64,000 nt of DNA from contig JALOLD010000013.1 of assembly GCA_025456145.1 (NCBI GenBank), positions 1 through 64,000 of the forward strand. Direction: 5' to 3'. Positions 1 through 8,946 of the stretch are shown here, piece by piece. The stretch's first letter is position 1, and the number at the start of each line of letters is the position of its first letter. Source of the DNA: Thermoanaerobaculales bacterium. GTDB taxonomy: Bacteria; Acidobacteriota; Thermoanaerobaculia; Thermoanaerobaculales; Sulfomarinibacteraceae. The notes under the pieces are model-generated. The model saw only the letters and a list, made by a program, of their open reading frames with translations, did not search any database and had not been told where the DNA came from. Both the position numbers and the translations under genes were made by a program.

Positions 1-57
1 GAGCCCGAGCAGCAGGCGGCCTTCCTGATGATCCTCGACTCGATCATGCGGCGTTGA
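1..57 (+). CDS. C-terminal end of an unidentified protein (partial)
   Basis: Frame 1 is open from the window edge to a TGA at 55-57 and encodes 18 residues ending FLMILDSIMRR. The amphipathic, helix-like tail and the GC-rich third positions look coding, but the fragment is too short to name a family. The hairpin-unit array starts 5 bp after the stop. Confidence 0.5.
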   Translation, partial: EPEQQAAFLMILDSIMRR

Positions 58-62
58 GCGGG

Positions 63-356
63 CGTGGCCGGCGCCGCTGGCGCCTGGGCGTGGCCGGTCC
101 CTGCGGGACCTGGGGGTGGCCGGTCCCTGCGGGACCTGGACGTGGCCGGTCTCTGCGAGACCTGGACGTGGCCGGTCCCTGCGGGACCTGGGCGTGAGGT
201 CTCGAAGATCGATGAAGGTCCGATCGAGCCCTCAAGCCCAGGCGTCGAAGACGCCGGCCAAGCCCAGGCGCCACCGGCGCCGGTCACGCCCAGGCGCCGA
301 AGGCGCCGGTCACGTCCTCAGCCGCGCCGGTCACGCCCTCAGCCGCGCTGGTCACA
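63..356. repeat. Bipolar tandem array of 26-bp hairpin units
   Basis: Five units of exactly 26 bp run head to tail at 63-88, 89-114, 115-140, 141-166 and 167-192. A 44-bp centre follows. Then come units in the opposite orientation at 237-262, 263-288 and 289-314, and two degenerate 21-bp units at 315-335 and 336-356. Each 26-bp unit holds a perfect 6-bp stem with a 3-nt loop. The stem sequence varies but always stays paired: GGTCCC/GGGACC, GGTCTC/GAGACC, GGCGCC/GGCGCC, GGCGTC/GACGCC. The flanks are CGTGGCC (or its inverse GGTCACG) and CCCA/TGGG. No coding pattern survives across the units. A folded 3' region, protein-binding array or recombination product are all possible. Confidence 0.9.
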
Positions 357-416
357 CCCTCGCACCGAGAACCTCCGGGCTCGAGGACGCGTACTGTCTG
401 CCAGGAGGGACGCACG

Positions 417-686
417 ATGCTCGAGCTCTTCGGGATCCTGGCGTTGGTTGCGGTGGGTGTGGTGGTCGTCGGTGTCGTCGCGATCGTCGTCGGGGTGCTC
501 AAGCTGGTGCTCAAGATCGCCTTGATCCCGGTCGCACTGGCGCTCAAGGGGTTGGCGCTGCTTGCCGGTACGCTGGTCGTGCTCGTCGTCGTCGGGCCGC
601 TGGTGCTCGGCCTCGGCCTCGTCGTGCTGGTCCCGCTGCTCCTCCTCGGCGGTCTCATCTGGGCCGGAGTCGCCCTCGTGACCTGA
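417..686 (+). CDS. Small, very hydrophobic membrane protein (89 aa)
   Basis: Almost the whole protein is Val, Leu, Ala, Gly and Ile, enough for two or three membrane segments (about residues 3-30, 32-60 and 60-85), with three lysines (residues 29, 33 and 45) as the main charges. A strong AGGAGG lies 9 nt before the ATG, which fixes this start. It stands alone between the hairpin array and a palindromic element that begins 12 bp after its stop. I do not recognise a family. Antisense frames are also open here, so coding status rests on the ribosome binding site and the clear membrane-protein composition. Confidence 0.6.
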   Translation: MLELFGILALVAVGVVVVGVVAIVVGVLKLVLKIALIPVALALKGLALLAGTLVVLVVVGPLVLGLGLVVLVPLLLLGGLIWAGVALVT

Positions 687-697
687 GCGGTCAAGCC

Positions 698-822
698 GTC
701 ACAACCACCAAGACTCAAAGACACAAAGAAGATCACAAAGCACTCAAGGGTCCGTCGGCGGGGCCGACGGATCCTTGAGACTTCGTGAAACCTTTGTGTC
801 TTCGTGTCTTTGTGGTTGTGAC
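698..822. repeat. Palindromic dispersed element, copy 1
   Basis: The ends are inverted copies of GTCACAACCACCAAGAC (one mismatch). The arms continue as a loose ACACNAAG octamer repeat. The core at 743-779 is its own hairpin, a stem of about 16 bp around GTCCGTCGG/CCGACGGAT. The element is much richer in A and T than its surroundings and lies in the gap between the hydrophobic protein and the end of the ferredoxin gene. Related copies are at 10249, 12545 and 55873, with a half copy at 44721. Confidence 0.9.
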
Positions 823-836
823 GGACTCAGGTCGAT

Positions 837-1196
837 CTACTCCAGCCTGCGCGTCGTGATTGCGAGCTCCGCCACCGGGGTTCCTCCGACCAGGTGCTCG
901 GTGATGATCCGCTCGAGGACCTCCGGGGTGCAGCTGCGGTACCAGACACCCTCGGGGTAGACGACGGCGACCGGCCCGTCGACGCAGATCCGCAGGCAGG
1001 CGGCCTTGCTCCGGAGCACGCCGCCCGCCTCGCTGAGGCCGAGCTCGCGAAGCCGCCGTTTGAGGTACTCCCAGGACTCGGCCGACGAGTCGCGGTCGCA
1101 GCACTTCGGCACCTCGGCATCGCAGCACAGGAAGATGTGGCGGCGGGCGGCGGTGACGCCGGCCGCCTCGGCGGCGGCCAGGGCGGGGTCGTTCAT
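837..1196 (-). CDS. (2Fe-2S) thioredoxin-fold ferredoxin-like protein
   Basis: The 119-aa protein matches the small COG3411-type 2Fe-2S ferredoxins that share a thioredoxin-like fold. It has cysteines in [12 protein letters not shown] (about residues 22-33) and in ACLRIC about 40 residues later; such sets ligate one cluster. The likely role is electron transfer in the cytoplasm; the partner is unknown. AAGGAGGT lies 4 nt before this ATG, so I prefer it to an in-frame ATG 33 bp upstream. The gene starts 11 bp after the S9A peptidase stop on the same strand, so the two are probably cotranscribed. Confidence 0.8.
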   Translation of the reverse strand: MNDPALAAAEAAGVTAARRHIFLCCDAEVPKCCDRDSSAESWEYLKRRLRELGLSEAGGVLRSKAACLRICVDGPVAVVYPEGVWYRSCTPEVLERIITEHLVGGTPVAELAITTRRLE

Positions 1197-1207
1197 CGGG
1201 ACCTCCT

Positions 1208-3283
1208 TCATCCTCCCAACATCATCCACAAATAGGCGAAGGAGAGTGCCCAGGAGTAGGCGCGCTGCTCGAGGTTGGCGCCGGCGGCGTGGCCGCCCTC
1301 GGTGTTCTCGTAGTAGTAGACCTTGTGGCCCAGGTCGGTCATCTTGGCGACCATCTTACGGGCGTGACCCGGGTGGACCCGGTCGTCGCGGGTCGAGGTG
1401 TAGAAGAACACCTCGGGGTAGCTCGCCTCGGGGTCGAGGTTGTGGTACGGCGACCAGGTCTTGATGTACTCCCAGTCGTCGGTATCGGGGTCGCCGTACT
1501 CGGCCATCCAGCTCGCCCCGGCGAGCAGCTTGCTGTAGCGCTTCATGTCGAGCAGGGGAACCTGGCAGACGACGGCCTTGAAAAGCTCGGGACGCTGGAC
1601 GAAGCTGCCGCCGACCAGCAGGCCGCCCTGGGACCCGCCCATGATCCCGAGGTGCTCGGGCGAGGTGATCCGGCGGGCGATGAGGTCCTCGGCGACCGCG
1701 GTGAAGTCGTCGAAGTTGCGCTGGTGGTTCTCCTTGACCGCCGCCATGTGCCAGGCGGGTCCGAACTCGCCGCCGCCACGGATGTTGGCCACCACCCAGA
1801 CGCCGCCGCGCGAGACCCACGCGGGACCCATCGACCCGAGGTAGTGCGGGAGCTCGGACCGCTCGAAGCCGCCGTAGCCGTAGAGCACGGTCGGGTTGGC
1901 GCCGTCGGCCTCGAACCCGGCCGGCGTGACGACGAAATAAGGGATCTTCACCCCGTCGGCCGAGGCGACCTCGTGCTGCTCGACGGTCATGCCCGCCGGG
2001 TCGAACCACTCGGGCGAGCGCTTGACCGCCCTCGGCTGCCCGCCGTCGGGCACGTGGTAGAGGGTCGACGGCGTGAGAAAGTCGGTGTAGGTGAAGAAGA
2101 ACGAGCCGTCAACATCGCTGGTGCTATCGACGTCCACGGTGCCGAGACCGGGCAGCGCGATCTCCTCGGTCGTCCAGCCGTCGCCACCCGGCGTCATCCG
2201 GTAGAGCCGGCCGCGGACGTTGTCGAGGGTGCTCACGATGAGATCGTTCCTGGTCGCCGCGACGCCGCCGAGGGAGACCCGCTCGGCGGGGGTGAACAGC
2301 ACGTCGAAGTCGCGCCCGCCGGCGAGAAACGCGTCGAGGTCGATGGCGAGCAGCCCACCGCCCGGGAGGGTCGTCCCGCCGACCTGCCAGTCGGTCCGCA
2401 GGGTAATGATGAGCCGATCGCCGAGGAAGTCGGTGATCTCGGCGTCGGCCGGGATGTCGAGCTTGACGAGCCGACCGCCGAGGCGGAGAAACGTCGTTCC
2501 GCGGTAATACTCCGGAATCCGCTGGATCAGGTCGTGGCGACCTTCCGCGGTGTGGCTGCTGGAGCCGACCGACGCGACGTCCTCGACCGCTCCCTCGAAG
2601 ACGGTGACCGCCGACTCGAGCGGGGTGCCGCGCGACCACAGCTTGACCAGACGGGGGTAGCCCGAGGTGGTCAGCGAGCCCTCGCCGAAGTCGGTGCCGA
2701 CCCAGAGCGTGTCGGCGTCGAGCCACGCCACCTGGGACTTGGCCTCCGGGAGGACGAAGGAGTCCGCGACAAAGGTCTTGGCGACCGTGTCGAACTCTCG
2801 CTCGACCGCCGCGTCGGCGCCGCCCCGGGACAGCGACACCATGCAGCGGCGGTACTCCGGCTCGAGGCAGCTGGCGCCCTTCCACACCCAGTTCTCACCC
2901 TCGGCCTCGGCGAGGGCGTCGAGGTCGAGGATGGTCTCCCAGGCCGGCTCGGCCTGGATGTACTCGTCGAGAAAGGTCCGCCGCCAGATCCCGCGGACGT
3001 GGTCTGCGTCCTGCCAGAAGTTGTAGATCCAGGCGCCGCGGAGCGCCGGCGACGGGATCCGGTCCGCCGAGTTGTAGATCTCGAGCAGCTTGGCGTGGAT
3101 CTCGCCGAAGACCGGGACGGCCTCGAGGACCGCGGTGTCGGCGGCGCTGCGCGCCTCGACCCAGGCGAGGGCCTTCTCTCCCTCGACCTCCTCGAGCCAG
3201 AGATAGGGGTCCTCGGCTTGGTCGGCGGCGACCGCAGGGCCTCCGATTGAGAGCAACAGGCAGACGACGAGCAGGTGACGCAT
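1208..3283 (-). CDS. Secreted prolyl oligopeptidase-family serine peptidase (S9A)
   Basis: A 691-aa protein with an N-terminal signal peptide ([15 protein letters not shown]...AVA), an N-terminal beta-propeller region, and a C-terminal alpha/beta-hydrolase domain. The nucleophile Ser sits in MGGSQGG (about residue 550), Asp in TRDDRVHP (about 632) and His in EGGHAAG (about 665), the order expected of S9A enzymes that cleave short peptides after proline. Length is typical for the family. The frame stays open upstream, but GGAG upstream of this ATG and the signal peptide directly after it set the start. Export suggests peptide degradation in the periplasm. Confidence 0.93.
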   Translation of the reverse strand: MRHLLVVCLLLSIGGPAVAADQAEDPYLWLEEVEGEKALAWVEARSAADTAVLEAVPVFGEIHAKLLEIYNSADRIPSPALRGAWIYNFWQDADHVRGIWRRTFLDEYIQAEPAWETILDLDALAEAEGENWVWKGASCLEPEYRRCMVSLSRGGADAAVEREFDTVAKTFVADSFVLPEAKSQVAWLDADTLWVGTDFGEGSLTTSGYPRLVKLWSRGTPLESAVTVFEGAVEDVASVGSSSHTAEGRHDLIQRIPEYYRGTTFLRLGGRLVKLDIPADAEITDFLGDRLIITLRTDWQVGGTTLPGGGLLAIDLDAFLAGGRDFDVLFTPAERVSLGGVAATRNDLIVSTLDNVRGRLYRMTPGGDGWTTEEIALPGLGTVDVDSTSDVDGSFFFTYTDFLTPSTLYHVPDGGQPRAVKRSPEWFDPAGMTVEQHEVASADGVKIPYFVVTPAGFEADGANPTVLYGYGGFERSELPHYLGSMGPAWVSRGGVWVVANIRGGGEFGPAWHMAAVKENHQRNFDDFTAVAEDLIARRITSPEHLGIMGGSQGGLLVGGSFVQRPELFKAVVCQVPLLDMKRYSKLLAGASWMAEYGDPDTDDWEYIKTWSPYHNLDPEASYPEVFFYTSTRDDRVHPGHARKMVAKMTDLGHKVYYYENTEGGHAAGANLEQRAYSWALSFAYLWMMLGG

Positions 3284-3404
3284 GACCGGTCTCCTTCCGA
3301 AGAGCCATACGGCGCTTCCGCCCCGCGGGTTCGCCGGGAATGGTAGCCGGCCAGGCGATCCTGGTCTGCTGCGGGCGATCTCAGAACGGCCGGTCGAGAT
3401 TTGA

Positions 3405-3593
3405 TCGGCTCGACGGCCGATCCCCCTCGACGGTGCGCGGTCTGCCGTACCGGGCGACTGCATCCGCTCCTGCGACGTCATCGCCACGCCGCGCGCGTGG
3501 AATGCCTTCTGCACCGAGTTCGGGCTCGTCTGCGACCCGGTCGACCCGTCGTACTTCCACGAGTGGTCGATGATCGCGGTGGTCTTCGACTGA
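3405..3593 (+). pseudogene. Possible remnant of a Cys-containing protein
   Basis: Within the 458-bp gap 3284-3741, one frame is open from 3405 to TGA 3591-3593. Its last 45 or so codons read like real protein (DCIRSCDVIATPRAWN, then FHEWSMIAVVFD), but there is no ATG or GTG start or ribosome binding site and the upstream part looks random. I read it as the 3' end of a decayed gene. It could instead be a chance open stretch; I recognise no family. The rest of the gap (3594-3729) shows nothing further. Confidence 0.3.
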
Positions 3594-3729
3594 GACCTCC
3601 GATGACCGTCCGGGATCGCAATCCAAGCTTCGGCTGGTGACGGACGGTTGCACGACCGGAAGGGGTATCCGTTTCGTCGGCCGCCGCGTGCTTCCGTCAG
3701 TTTGGCCGGTCTCCCGGTGGGATGTGCGT

Positions 3730-3735
3730 TACCAT
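3730..3735 (+). promoter_or_regulatory. -10-like TACCAT, leaderless arrangement
   Basis: TACCAT ends 6 nt before ATG 3742, which has no Shine-Dalgarno sequence. A -10 box at this distance would place the transcript start at the start codon. No -35 box is evident. Confidence 0.5.
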
Positions 3736-3741
3736 CGGGAT

Positions 3742-5733
3742 ATGGCGAACCGCCCCGCCGAGCCGAAAACTCCTACTCTGACAATCCTCGCCCTCGTCCT
3801 CTCGCTGGGCGCTGTGCTCACGTCGTACGGTTGGTTGGCGGCGCTCAACCTCGTGATCCCTTTGTTTTCGGCGATTCTTTGGCTTGGCGTGCTTTCCCTG
3901 GCGGCCTGGGGCGCAGGAGCAGCCCTCGTCACGAGGATCATGCCTGCGATCGATGACTCGCTCGAGCGTGTCTTCTTCACGCTGATTTCGGGTCTCGGCG
4001 TGCTCATGGTCTCGTCGGCGGTGCTCGCAATCGGACGTGTGCTGCGAGCGCCCGCGGTGCTGGCCGTGCTCACCCTTTGGGCGTGCATCGGGGCAATTCA
4101 CCTTTACCGCCACCGACCGGACGTCGCGACCTTCGAGCGTCCCAGAATCTCGTCATTCGCTCTGCTGGTTCTGGCGGCCGGCGGATTGAGCCTGGCGGCC
4201 GCGACGACCTTCTCGCCGTTCTACGACCAGTGGCACTACCATCTCGCCTTCCCGGAACAGTGGCTGCGGTCGGGCTCCGTCGTCGTGCTCGAACGCCACG
4301 CCTACTCGTATCTTCCTTCGAACATGGGTCTGCTGTACTCGTTCGCCCTCGCTGGACCTGGCGGTTGGGCCGCGCAAACCACTCACTGGTTGATGGGCGT
4401 GATCGCGGCCGGGGGTGCAGCGGTCCTCGCCGGTCGTCTCAGCGTGCACGGTCATGGCCGCCTGCTTGCCGGAGCCGTTTTCCTGGCGACCCCGGCGGTG
4501 ATTCAAATGGGGGCCCTGGCGGGCGCCGATCTCGGCGTCGCGGCATTCGCCATGGCCGCAGTCCTGGCGGTTATATCGGTCGACTCGGACGCTGCAGTGA
4601 ATCGTCGCCGAGCCGCGGCCGGTGGCGTTTTCGCCGGACTCGCCGTGGGCTGCAAGTACCTCGCTCTGGCGACTGTCGCGGTGCCGTTGGTCGTCGTGGC
4701 TGCTTTCGCAGCGGCTGCTGCCGCCCAGCCGGGTCGCCGGCTTCGGGGCGGAGCCGCCGCTTCGTTGGCCGTGGCCGTGGGCGTGCTCGCGACCTCCGGC
4801 CCCTGGTTTGTCCGCAACCTCGTCGTCAGCGGCAACCCGTTTTATCCCTATTTCGACGCCGCGTTCGACTCCTCCGGAGGCGACTCGGATGTCGCTGCGG
4901 GTGTCGGTGAGATCGGGTTTGGCTGGGAGAAGGTGACCGCAGCGGCGACCTTGGGGACCTTCGCCCGCCGTGGGCACTCGGGCGACCTCGGTCCCGCATT
5001 CCTCTGGCTGAGCCCGCTGGTGATGATCTGGGCCTGGCGTGGTCGTCGCCGACCGGCGGTGGTAGCAAGCGTCGCGTTCGTCGCCGGCGGAGCCCTGCTG
5101 TGGTCGGTAGGCCCGCCACTGGGACGTTATCTCCTGCCGACGCTCGGCGTGCTCGCGGGCTGCATCGGGGCTGCCTGGGAGGAGCTCGGGGGTGTTCCAC
5201 GTGCCCTGTTCACCGGCGCTCTGGTGGTTGTGCTCATTTCGAACTGCAACCCGCTCCGCAGCGAGTACCTGCCCGGACAGCTCGCGTGTTTCCTCGGGGC
5301 CGCCTCCGGCGAGGACTACCTGGCCGCCAACGTGACCCAGCTCGAACCGGTTCGTGCGGCGAACGAGAAGCTACCCGAGGATGCAGTCGTGCTCATGGTT
5401 GGCGAGCCGCGAGTTTTCGGGCTCGATCGCGAGGTGATCGTCGAGGATGCCTTCCGGTCGCCGCTCCTCGTGGAGCTGGCAGAAACCTCGGAGTCTCCGG
5501 AAGAGATGGCGCGGCGGCTGAGGCTGCTCGGCGTCACCCATGTGTTGGTCAACCGGACCGAAGGCCGCCGGATCGCGGCAGCCGCGGGCCGCCAGCAGTA
5601 TCTGGAGTGCTCGTCGCCGGACTCGCAACGCCGACTGCGGGGCTTCTTCGAAACACACACCTCGGTGGTGGCTGCGGGCGAATGGTGGGAGATCTCCGCT
5701 CTTTCGACCTTCGCCAACGACCTTGATTCATGA
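3742..5733 (+). CDS. GT39/ArnT-like polytopic membrane glycosyltransferase
   Basis: A 663-aa protein with about 11-13 membrane segments and a first external loop containing YDQWHYHLAFP (about residues 155-165). This resembles the acidic/aromatic loop of lipid-sugar-using GT-C transferases (PMT/ArnT/RgtA type). A soluble domain of about 130 residues ends the protein. Such enzymes move a sugar from a polyprenyl-phosphate donor outside the inner membrane. Codon use is noticeably less GC-biased than in most of the window. Its last bases overlap the stop of the convergent GT2 gene by 6 bp (5728-5733). The start was chosen for the TACCAT spacing; an upstream in-frame ATG at 3637 is less likely. Confidence 0.75.
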   Translation: MANRPAEPKTPTLTILALVLSLGAVLTSYGWLAALNLVIPLFSAILWLGVLSLAAWGAGAALVTRIMPAIDDSLERVFFTLISGLGVLMVSSAVLAIGRVLRAPAVLAVLTLWACIGAIHLYRHRPDVATFERPRISSFALLVLAAGGLSLAAATTFSPFYDQWHYHLAFPEQWLRSGSVVVLERHAYSYLPSNMGLLYSFALAGPGGWAAQTTHWLMGVIAAGGAAVLAGRLSVHGHGRLLAGAVFLATPAVIQMGALAGADLGVAAFAMAAVLAVISVDSDAAVNRRRAAAGGVFAGLAVGCKYLALATVAVPLVVVAAFAAAAAAQPGRRLRGGAAASLAVAVGVLATSGPWFVRNLVVSGNPFYPYFDAAFDSSGGDSDVAAGVGEIGFGWEKVTAAATLGTFARRGHSGDLGPAFLWLSPLVMIWAWRGRRRPAVVASVAFVAGGALLWSVGPPLGRYLLPTLGVLAGCIGAAWEELGGVPRALFTGALVVVLISNCNPLRSEYLPGQLACFLGAASGEDYLAANVTQLEPVRAANEKLPEDAVVLMVGEPRVFGLDREVIVEDAFRSPLLVELAETSESPEEMARRLRLLGVTHVLVNRTEGRRIAAAAGRQQYLECSSPDSQRRLRGFFETHTSVVAAGEWWEISALSTFANDLDS

Positions 5734-6675
5734 GCGCTTGTCGATCATGTCGGCGAGCAAGGCGAAGAGCACCGTGTTCATCACGAAGAGAAGCAGCATC
5801 AGCGTCTTGTCGGTCAGGTCATCGAGCACCAGGACGTCATAGCCGAGGCTGACGAGGAATCCCAGCGCCAGCGCGGTGACGAGGGGCGCCAGGACGCGCA
5901 GCGGGGCGAAGTACATTCCGGTGCGGAGAATCAGCTGGATGAAGCCGAGGGTGTCGGCGATCGGGCGGATCTTCGATTCCCCCACCCGTTCGGCGTATGT
6001 GATCGGGATGAAGACCACAGAGTACCGGTTGCGCATCATGGCCACGGTCAGCGTGGTGGTCAACGAAAACCCGCTCGGAAGGATCTTGGAGAACCGGTCG
6101 AATGCCGATCGATGAAAGACCCGGAGGCCCGAGTTCAGGTCCGGGATCCGCTCGCCGACAAGCCAGGAGCAATGGCCGCGAAGGACCGACTTGGCAAACC
6201 GACGCAACCAGGGCTGCGGGTTCTTGCCCTCCGTCCGCGATCCAACCACCATGTCGGCTGATTGCGCCGCGTTCACCAACTCCGGGATTCGCTCGCAGGG
6301 ATACGTCCCGTCTGCGTCGATGATGACGACGAGCTCGGCCCGGGATCGGCGGACTCCGGCGCCGATGGCGGCGCCGTAACCATGGTTCACGCCTTGATGG
6401 ACCACCCGAAGGCCCGGAATCGCCCGGCTGCCGGCGATCTCCGCGAGTCGCTGACTCGTGCCGTCGGTCGAGCCGTCGTCGACGACGATGATCTCCGCAT
6501 CGACCGGGGATGCGATTTCGGACAGCGCGTTGATCGTCGCCTCGATCGACGAGATCTCGTTGAAGCAGGGCACTACGATGCTGTATGGCGGACGACCGCG
6601 ATCGGGGGTGGAGACCGCGGTCTCGGTCGTTACCATCAGGCGGCTGGTGCCGGACGGGCGGTCGGTGGCGGTCAT
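5728..6675 (-). CDS. GtrB-like polyprenyl-phosphate sugar synthase (GT2)
   Basis: The 315-aa protein has a GT-A domain of DPM1/GtrB type: SIVVPCFNE near the N-terminus, VVDDGSTDGT, and VIIDADGTYP for metal and sugar-nucleotide binding. Two membrane segments close the C-terminus. The family transfers a sugar from a nucleotide to polyprenyl phosphate on the cytoplasmic face. It follows gtrA by 19 bp and the membrane transferase before that, the classic three-gene arrangement for periplasmic glycan decoration. The start is uncertain: ATG 6675 is used, with an in-frame ATG at 6717 inside gtrA and another at 6636. Confidence 0.85.
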   Translation of the reverse strand: MTATDRPSGTSRLMVTTETAVSTPDRGRPPYSIVVPCFNEISSIEATINALSEIASPVDAEIIVVDDGSTDGTSQRLAEIAGSRAIPGLRVVHQGVNHGYGAAIGAGVRRSRAELVVIIDADGTYPCERIPELVNAAQSADMVVGSRTEGKNPQPWLRRFAKSVLRGHCSWLVGERIPDLNSGLRVFHRSAFDRFSKILPSGFSLTTTLTVAMMRNRYSVVFIPITYAERVGESKIRPIADTLGFIQLILRTGMYFAPLRVLAPLVTALALGFLVSLGYDVLVLDDLTDKTLMLLLFVMNTVLFALLADMIDKRS

Positions 6676-6694
6676 GACGTCGATCCAGGCGTGT

Positions 6695-7105
6695 TCACGG
6701 CTCCTCCTGGTCGGCATTGAAGACCACGGTGCTATAGGTGACGAACTTGGTCAAGAACGAAACCCCCAACACGACCACGATGGCCAGCAGGTACGGCAGC
6801 TTCAGAGTCGTGTGCAACAGCAAGAACGCCAGGTACTCGGCGACCCGAAAGGCTGCCGATGTCAGTGCGAACCGGACAAGCTGCCTGGTCGGGTTCCCGG
6901 TTGAGGCGCCGACAAAGATGATGTGACGGGAGGTCAGGAAGGAGAAGACGAAGACCACCGCCAATGCGATGGCGAACGCCACTTCTTCCTGAGCGTCAAC
7001 GATCTCGGTCAAGGTGACCGTGATGGCGATGTTGACGCCGAGCCCGACGGCGCCCAGGGCGCCGAACCGTACCAGCTGCATCGCCGTGGCGAGATCAGGT
7101 CTCAC
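6695..7105 (-). CDS. GtrA-family membrane protein (putative lipid-linked sugar flippase)
   Basis: A 136-aa protein with four membrane segments and the GtrA signature near the N-terminus (LVRFGALGAVGLGVNIA) and in the middle (FLTSRHIIF). GtrA proteins are thought to flip polyprenyl-phosphate sugars across the inner membrane. The GTG start overlaps the upstream gene's TGA (GTGA, 7102-7105), so translation is probably coupled. It sits between the membrane transferase and the GtrB-like synthase, as expected for a Gtr-type module. Confidence 0.87.
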   Translation of the reverse strand: MRPDLATAMQLVRFGALGAVGLGVNIAITVTLTEIVDAQEEVAFAIALAVVFVFSFLTSRHIIFVGASTGNPTRQLVRFALTSAAFRVAEYLAFLLLHTTLKLPYLLAIVVVLGVSFLTKFVTYSTVVFNADQEEP

Positions 7106-8739
7106 GGCTCAGACCGGCCGTCGTCGAGAAGCCGGACTGCCGGTTCGAAGCGACTCGAGCTCGGGGGCGCGACCCTGACCCGATGCAGCGTGACCGGTTC
7201 GAGGATCACCACCTCGTCGGCCGGCAACGTTGCCGATCCGATGGTGGAGAAGAACCGGCGTGCGACCCGCCACATGTCCGCCGTGACGTCGAGGTCGTCG
7301 AGCATCGTGGCGACCGCCGGATCGTCAAGGTCCTCGAGGACCCACGGGTCGGGAGCGTCGACCGCGATTTCGAGCCACCGTTCAAGAGCCTCGTCTGCGC
7401 TGGCTCCGGCGTGCCTCGCCGATCGCACGAGCAGCGACAGGCTGACCACACGCCGGCCGCTCAGGTAGGGCAAGGAGAGCCGAAGCTCTGGATCGACGCC
7501 AATCGAGAGCAAGGTGGCACTCTCAGACAGGTGCGTCCGAACGTGGTCGGCGATTCGGAGGGTCCTGCTGAAGTGAGCCTGCGTCCCGAGCATCGCCGAT
7601 CCGACGCCGTTGACGACCAGCATCGCGGCGCCCGCGAAGACCATCGCCGGCGTCGCGATTCGGCCATCGAGGGACGTTGCGCCGACCGCGATCAGGGTGG
7701 CTAGGAGTGGTGCTGCGGCGACCGCGTGCTCGGTGTTGCCGGTGTCCCAAAGGAGCCACAGTGGTGTCAGGGACGCGACGCCGAGCCCTGCGACGACAGC
7801 GAGCCGACTGCGCCCACGCCACGCCTCCACCACACCCAGCGCCGCGAGGGCGGCGAGCACCGCCGCAGCGGCCGATCCCAGCACCGCGAACGTGGTCACA
7901 ACCGACTCGGGAAAGACCGGAACGGTCCGGAACTTGGCCCACACCGCAACTCCCATGAGCGCTTGGAGCGCGCCCGGTAAGTCCGGCGGCGACAGCCAAC
8001 GCATGAGCTCCGGAGACGCGAAGATGCTCGTGAAGCCGGGAAGAGAGGTCGGTCGGTGAATGGCCGCCAGGAGCGTCGCCATCACCACGCCGGGGATGAC
8101 CGCACCGACAAGAACCGCTGCGGCGACGGTCTTCGGACGTCGGCGGTTCAGCCAGATCGTCGGCAGTACGAGCAGGCTGAGAGCCAGATGGCCGATCCAG
8201 GGCGCCGCCAGCCCGACGGCGAGCTTTCGCCAGCTCGCTCGATCGTCTGAGACCGCCGCAAGCCACAGGACGACACCCAGCCCGGCAAGGGTGTAGACCT
8301 CCATCTGGGTCGCGCACCGCCAGACTCCACCGGCGACGGCCAGGATGACAGACGCCAGTACTGCTGTGCCGTCGGCCACCGCCCACCGTCGCAGCACGAC
8401 GTAGAGCCCGGCGACCATCGCGGCCGCAGCCGCCGAGCTGACGGTCGCGCCGGCGTCGAGGACGAAAACGCTCCCGGTCACCGCATCGACGATCCACGAC
8501 CACACGGCGACCAGCGGGTTGTACAACATGTGGTGCGGATGGACGAACTCCGGCTCGACCGCGCCCAGCTCGAGCCAACGCTGGACGACGAGCGCGAACA
8601 CGGTGTCGTCGCCGCCGAAATGCCTGGTTCGGGTCAGGAGGTAGACGGCGAAGCTGACGGCTCCCAGGAAGATCGCCTTGAGAAGGACGTCGTCGCGTCT
8701 CGAAGCGGCTCCGTCGTGTGGCTTGAAGCGGCGGTCCAT
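7102..8739 (-). CDS. Polytopic membrane protein, probable GT-C glycosyltransferase
   Basis: The 545-aa protein has about 10-12 membrane segments over the first 400 residues and a soluble tail. Near the N-terminus, RHFGGDDTVFALVVQRWLE resembles the first-loop acidic motif of GT-C enzymes. It heads a three-gene unit with gtrA and a gtrB-like gene, which suggests it is the transferase that uses the flipped lipid-linked sugar. No Shine-Dalgarno sequence is visible before ATG 8739. Base composition is lower in GC than in the neighbouring fatty-acid genes. Substrate and product are unknown; a non-catalytic membrane protein cannot be excluded. Confidence 0.65.
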   Translation of the reverse strand: MDRRFKPHDGAASRRDDVLLKAIFLGAVSFAVYLLTRTRHFGGDDTVFALVVQRWLELGAVEPEFVHPHHMLYNPLVAVWSWIVDAVTGSVFVLDAGATVSSAAAAAMVAGLYVVLRRWAVADGTAVLASVILAVAGGVWRCATQMEVYTLAGLGVVLWLAAVSDDRASWRKLAVGLAAPWIGHLALSLLVLPTIWLNRRRPKTVAAAVLVGAVIPGVVMATLLAAIHRPTSLPGFTSIFASPELMRWLSPPDLPGALQALMGVAVWAKFRTVPVFPESVVTTFAVLGSAAAAVLAALAALGVVEAWRGRSRLAVVAGLGVASLTPLWLLWDTGNTEHAVAAAPLLATLIAVGATSLDGRIATPAMVFAGAAMLVVNGVGSAMLGTQAHFSRTLRIADHVRTHLSESATLLSIGVDPELRLSLPYLSGRRVVSLSLLVRSARHAGASADEALERWLEIAVDAPDPWVLEDLDDPAVATMLDDLDVTADMWRVARRFFSTIGSATLPADEVVILEPVTLHRVRVAPPSSSRFEPAVRLLDDGRSEP

Positions 8740-8946
8740 CGCCGCTCAATCATGCCACACCGGTTGGCGCCAGCCGGCGGCGTGCGGGGGACGAGTCGGG
8801 AAGATCCGCCCCAGGCGTTGACCAGTGACAGGTGGCAGCCGTTCGGGCGGCGCCAGTGACACGGCTGAGACCTCCGACGGCGACGGAATGTGTAGCCAGG
8901 ACGCTCCGGCTCTGCTATCACCGCTCCAGCGACTGCGAGGTGTGAG

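Noticed and set aside
63-356. CRISPR-like array
   Set aside because: Units are contiguous without spacers, switch orientation, and contain short perfect hairpins; no cas genes are in the window.
698-822. Small proteins encoded by the palindromic element arms
   Set aside because: Open frames across the arms are read from inverted repeats shared by all copies and do not keep a common frame or start, so they look spurious.
1289-3250. Plus-strand 653-codon frame across the S9A peptidase
   Set aside because: Antisense shadow; the minus strand has the signal peptide and the complete catalytic triad.
6676-6717. Longer GtrB-like protein from ATG 6717
   Set aside because: The extra residues lie inside gtrA, have no ribosome binding site of their own and add nothing recognisable; kept only as an alternative start.
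8818-8846. Promoter for the thiolase gene starting with TTGACC at 8818
   Set aside because: No -10-like hexamer lies 16-18 bp downstream.
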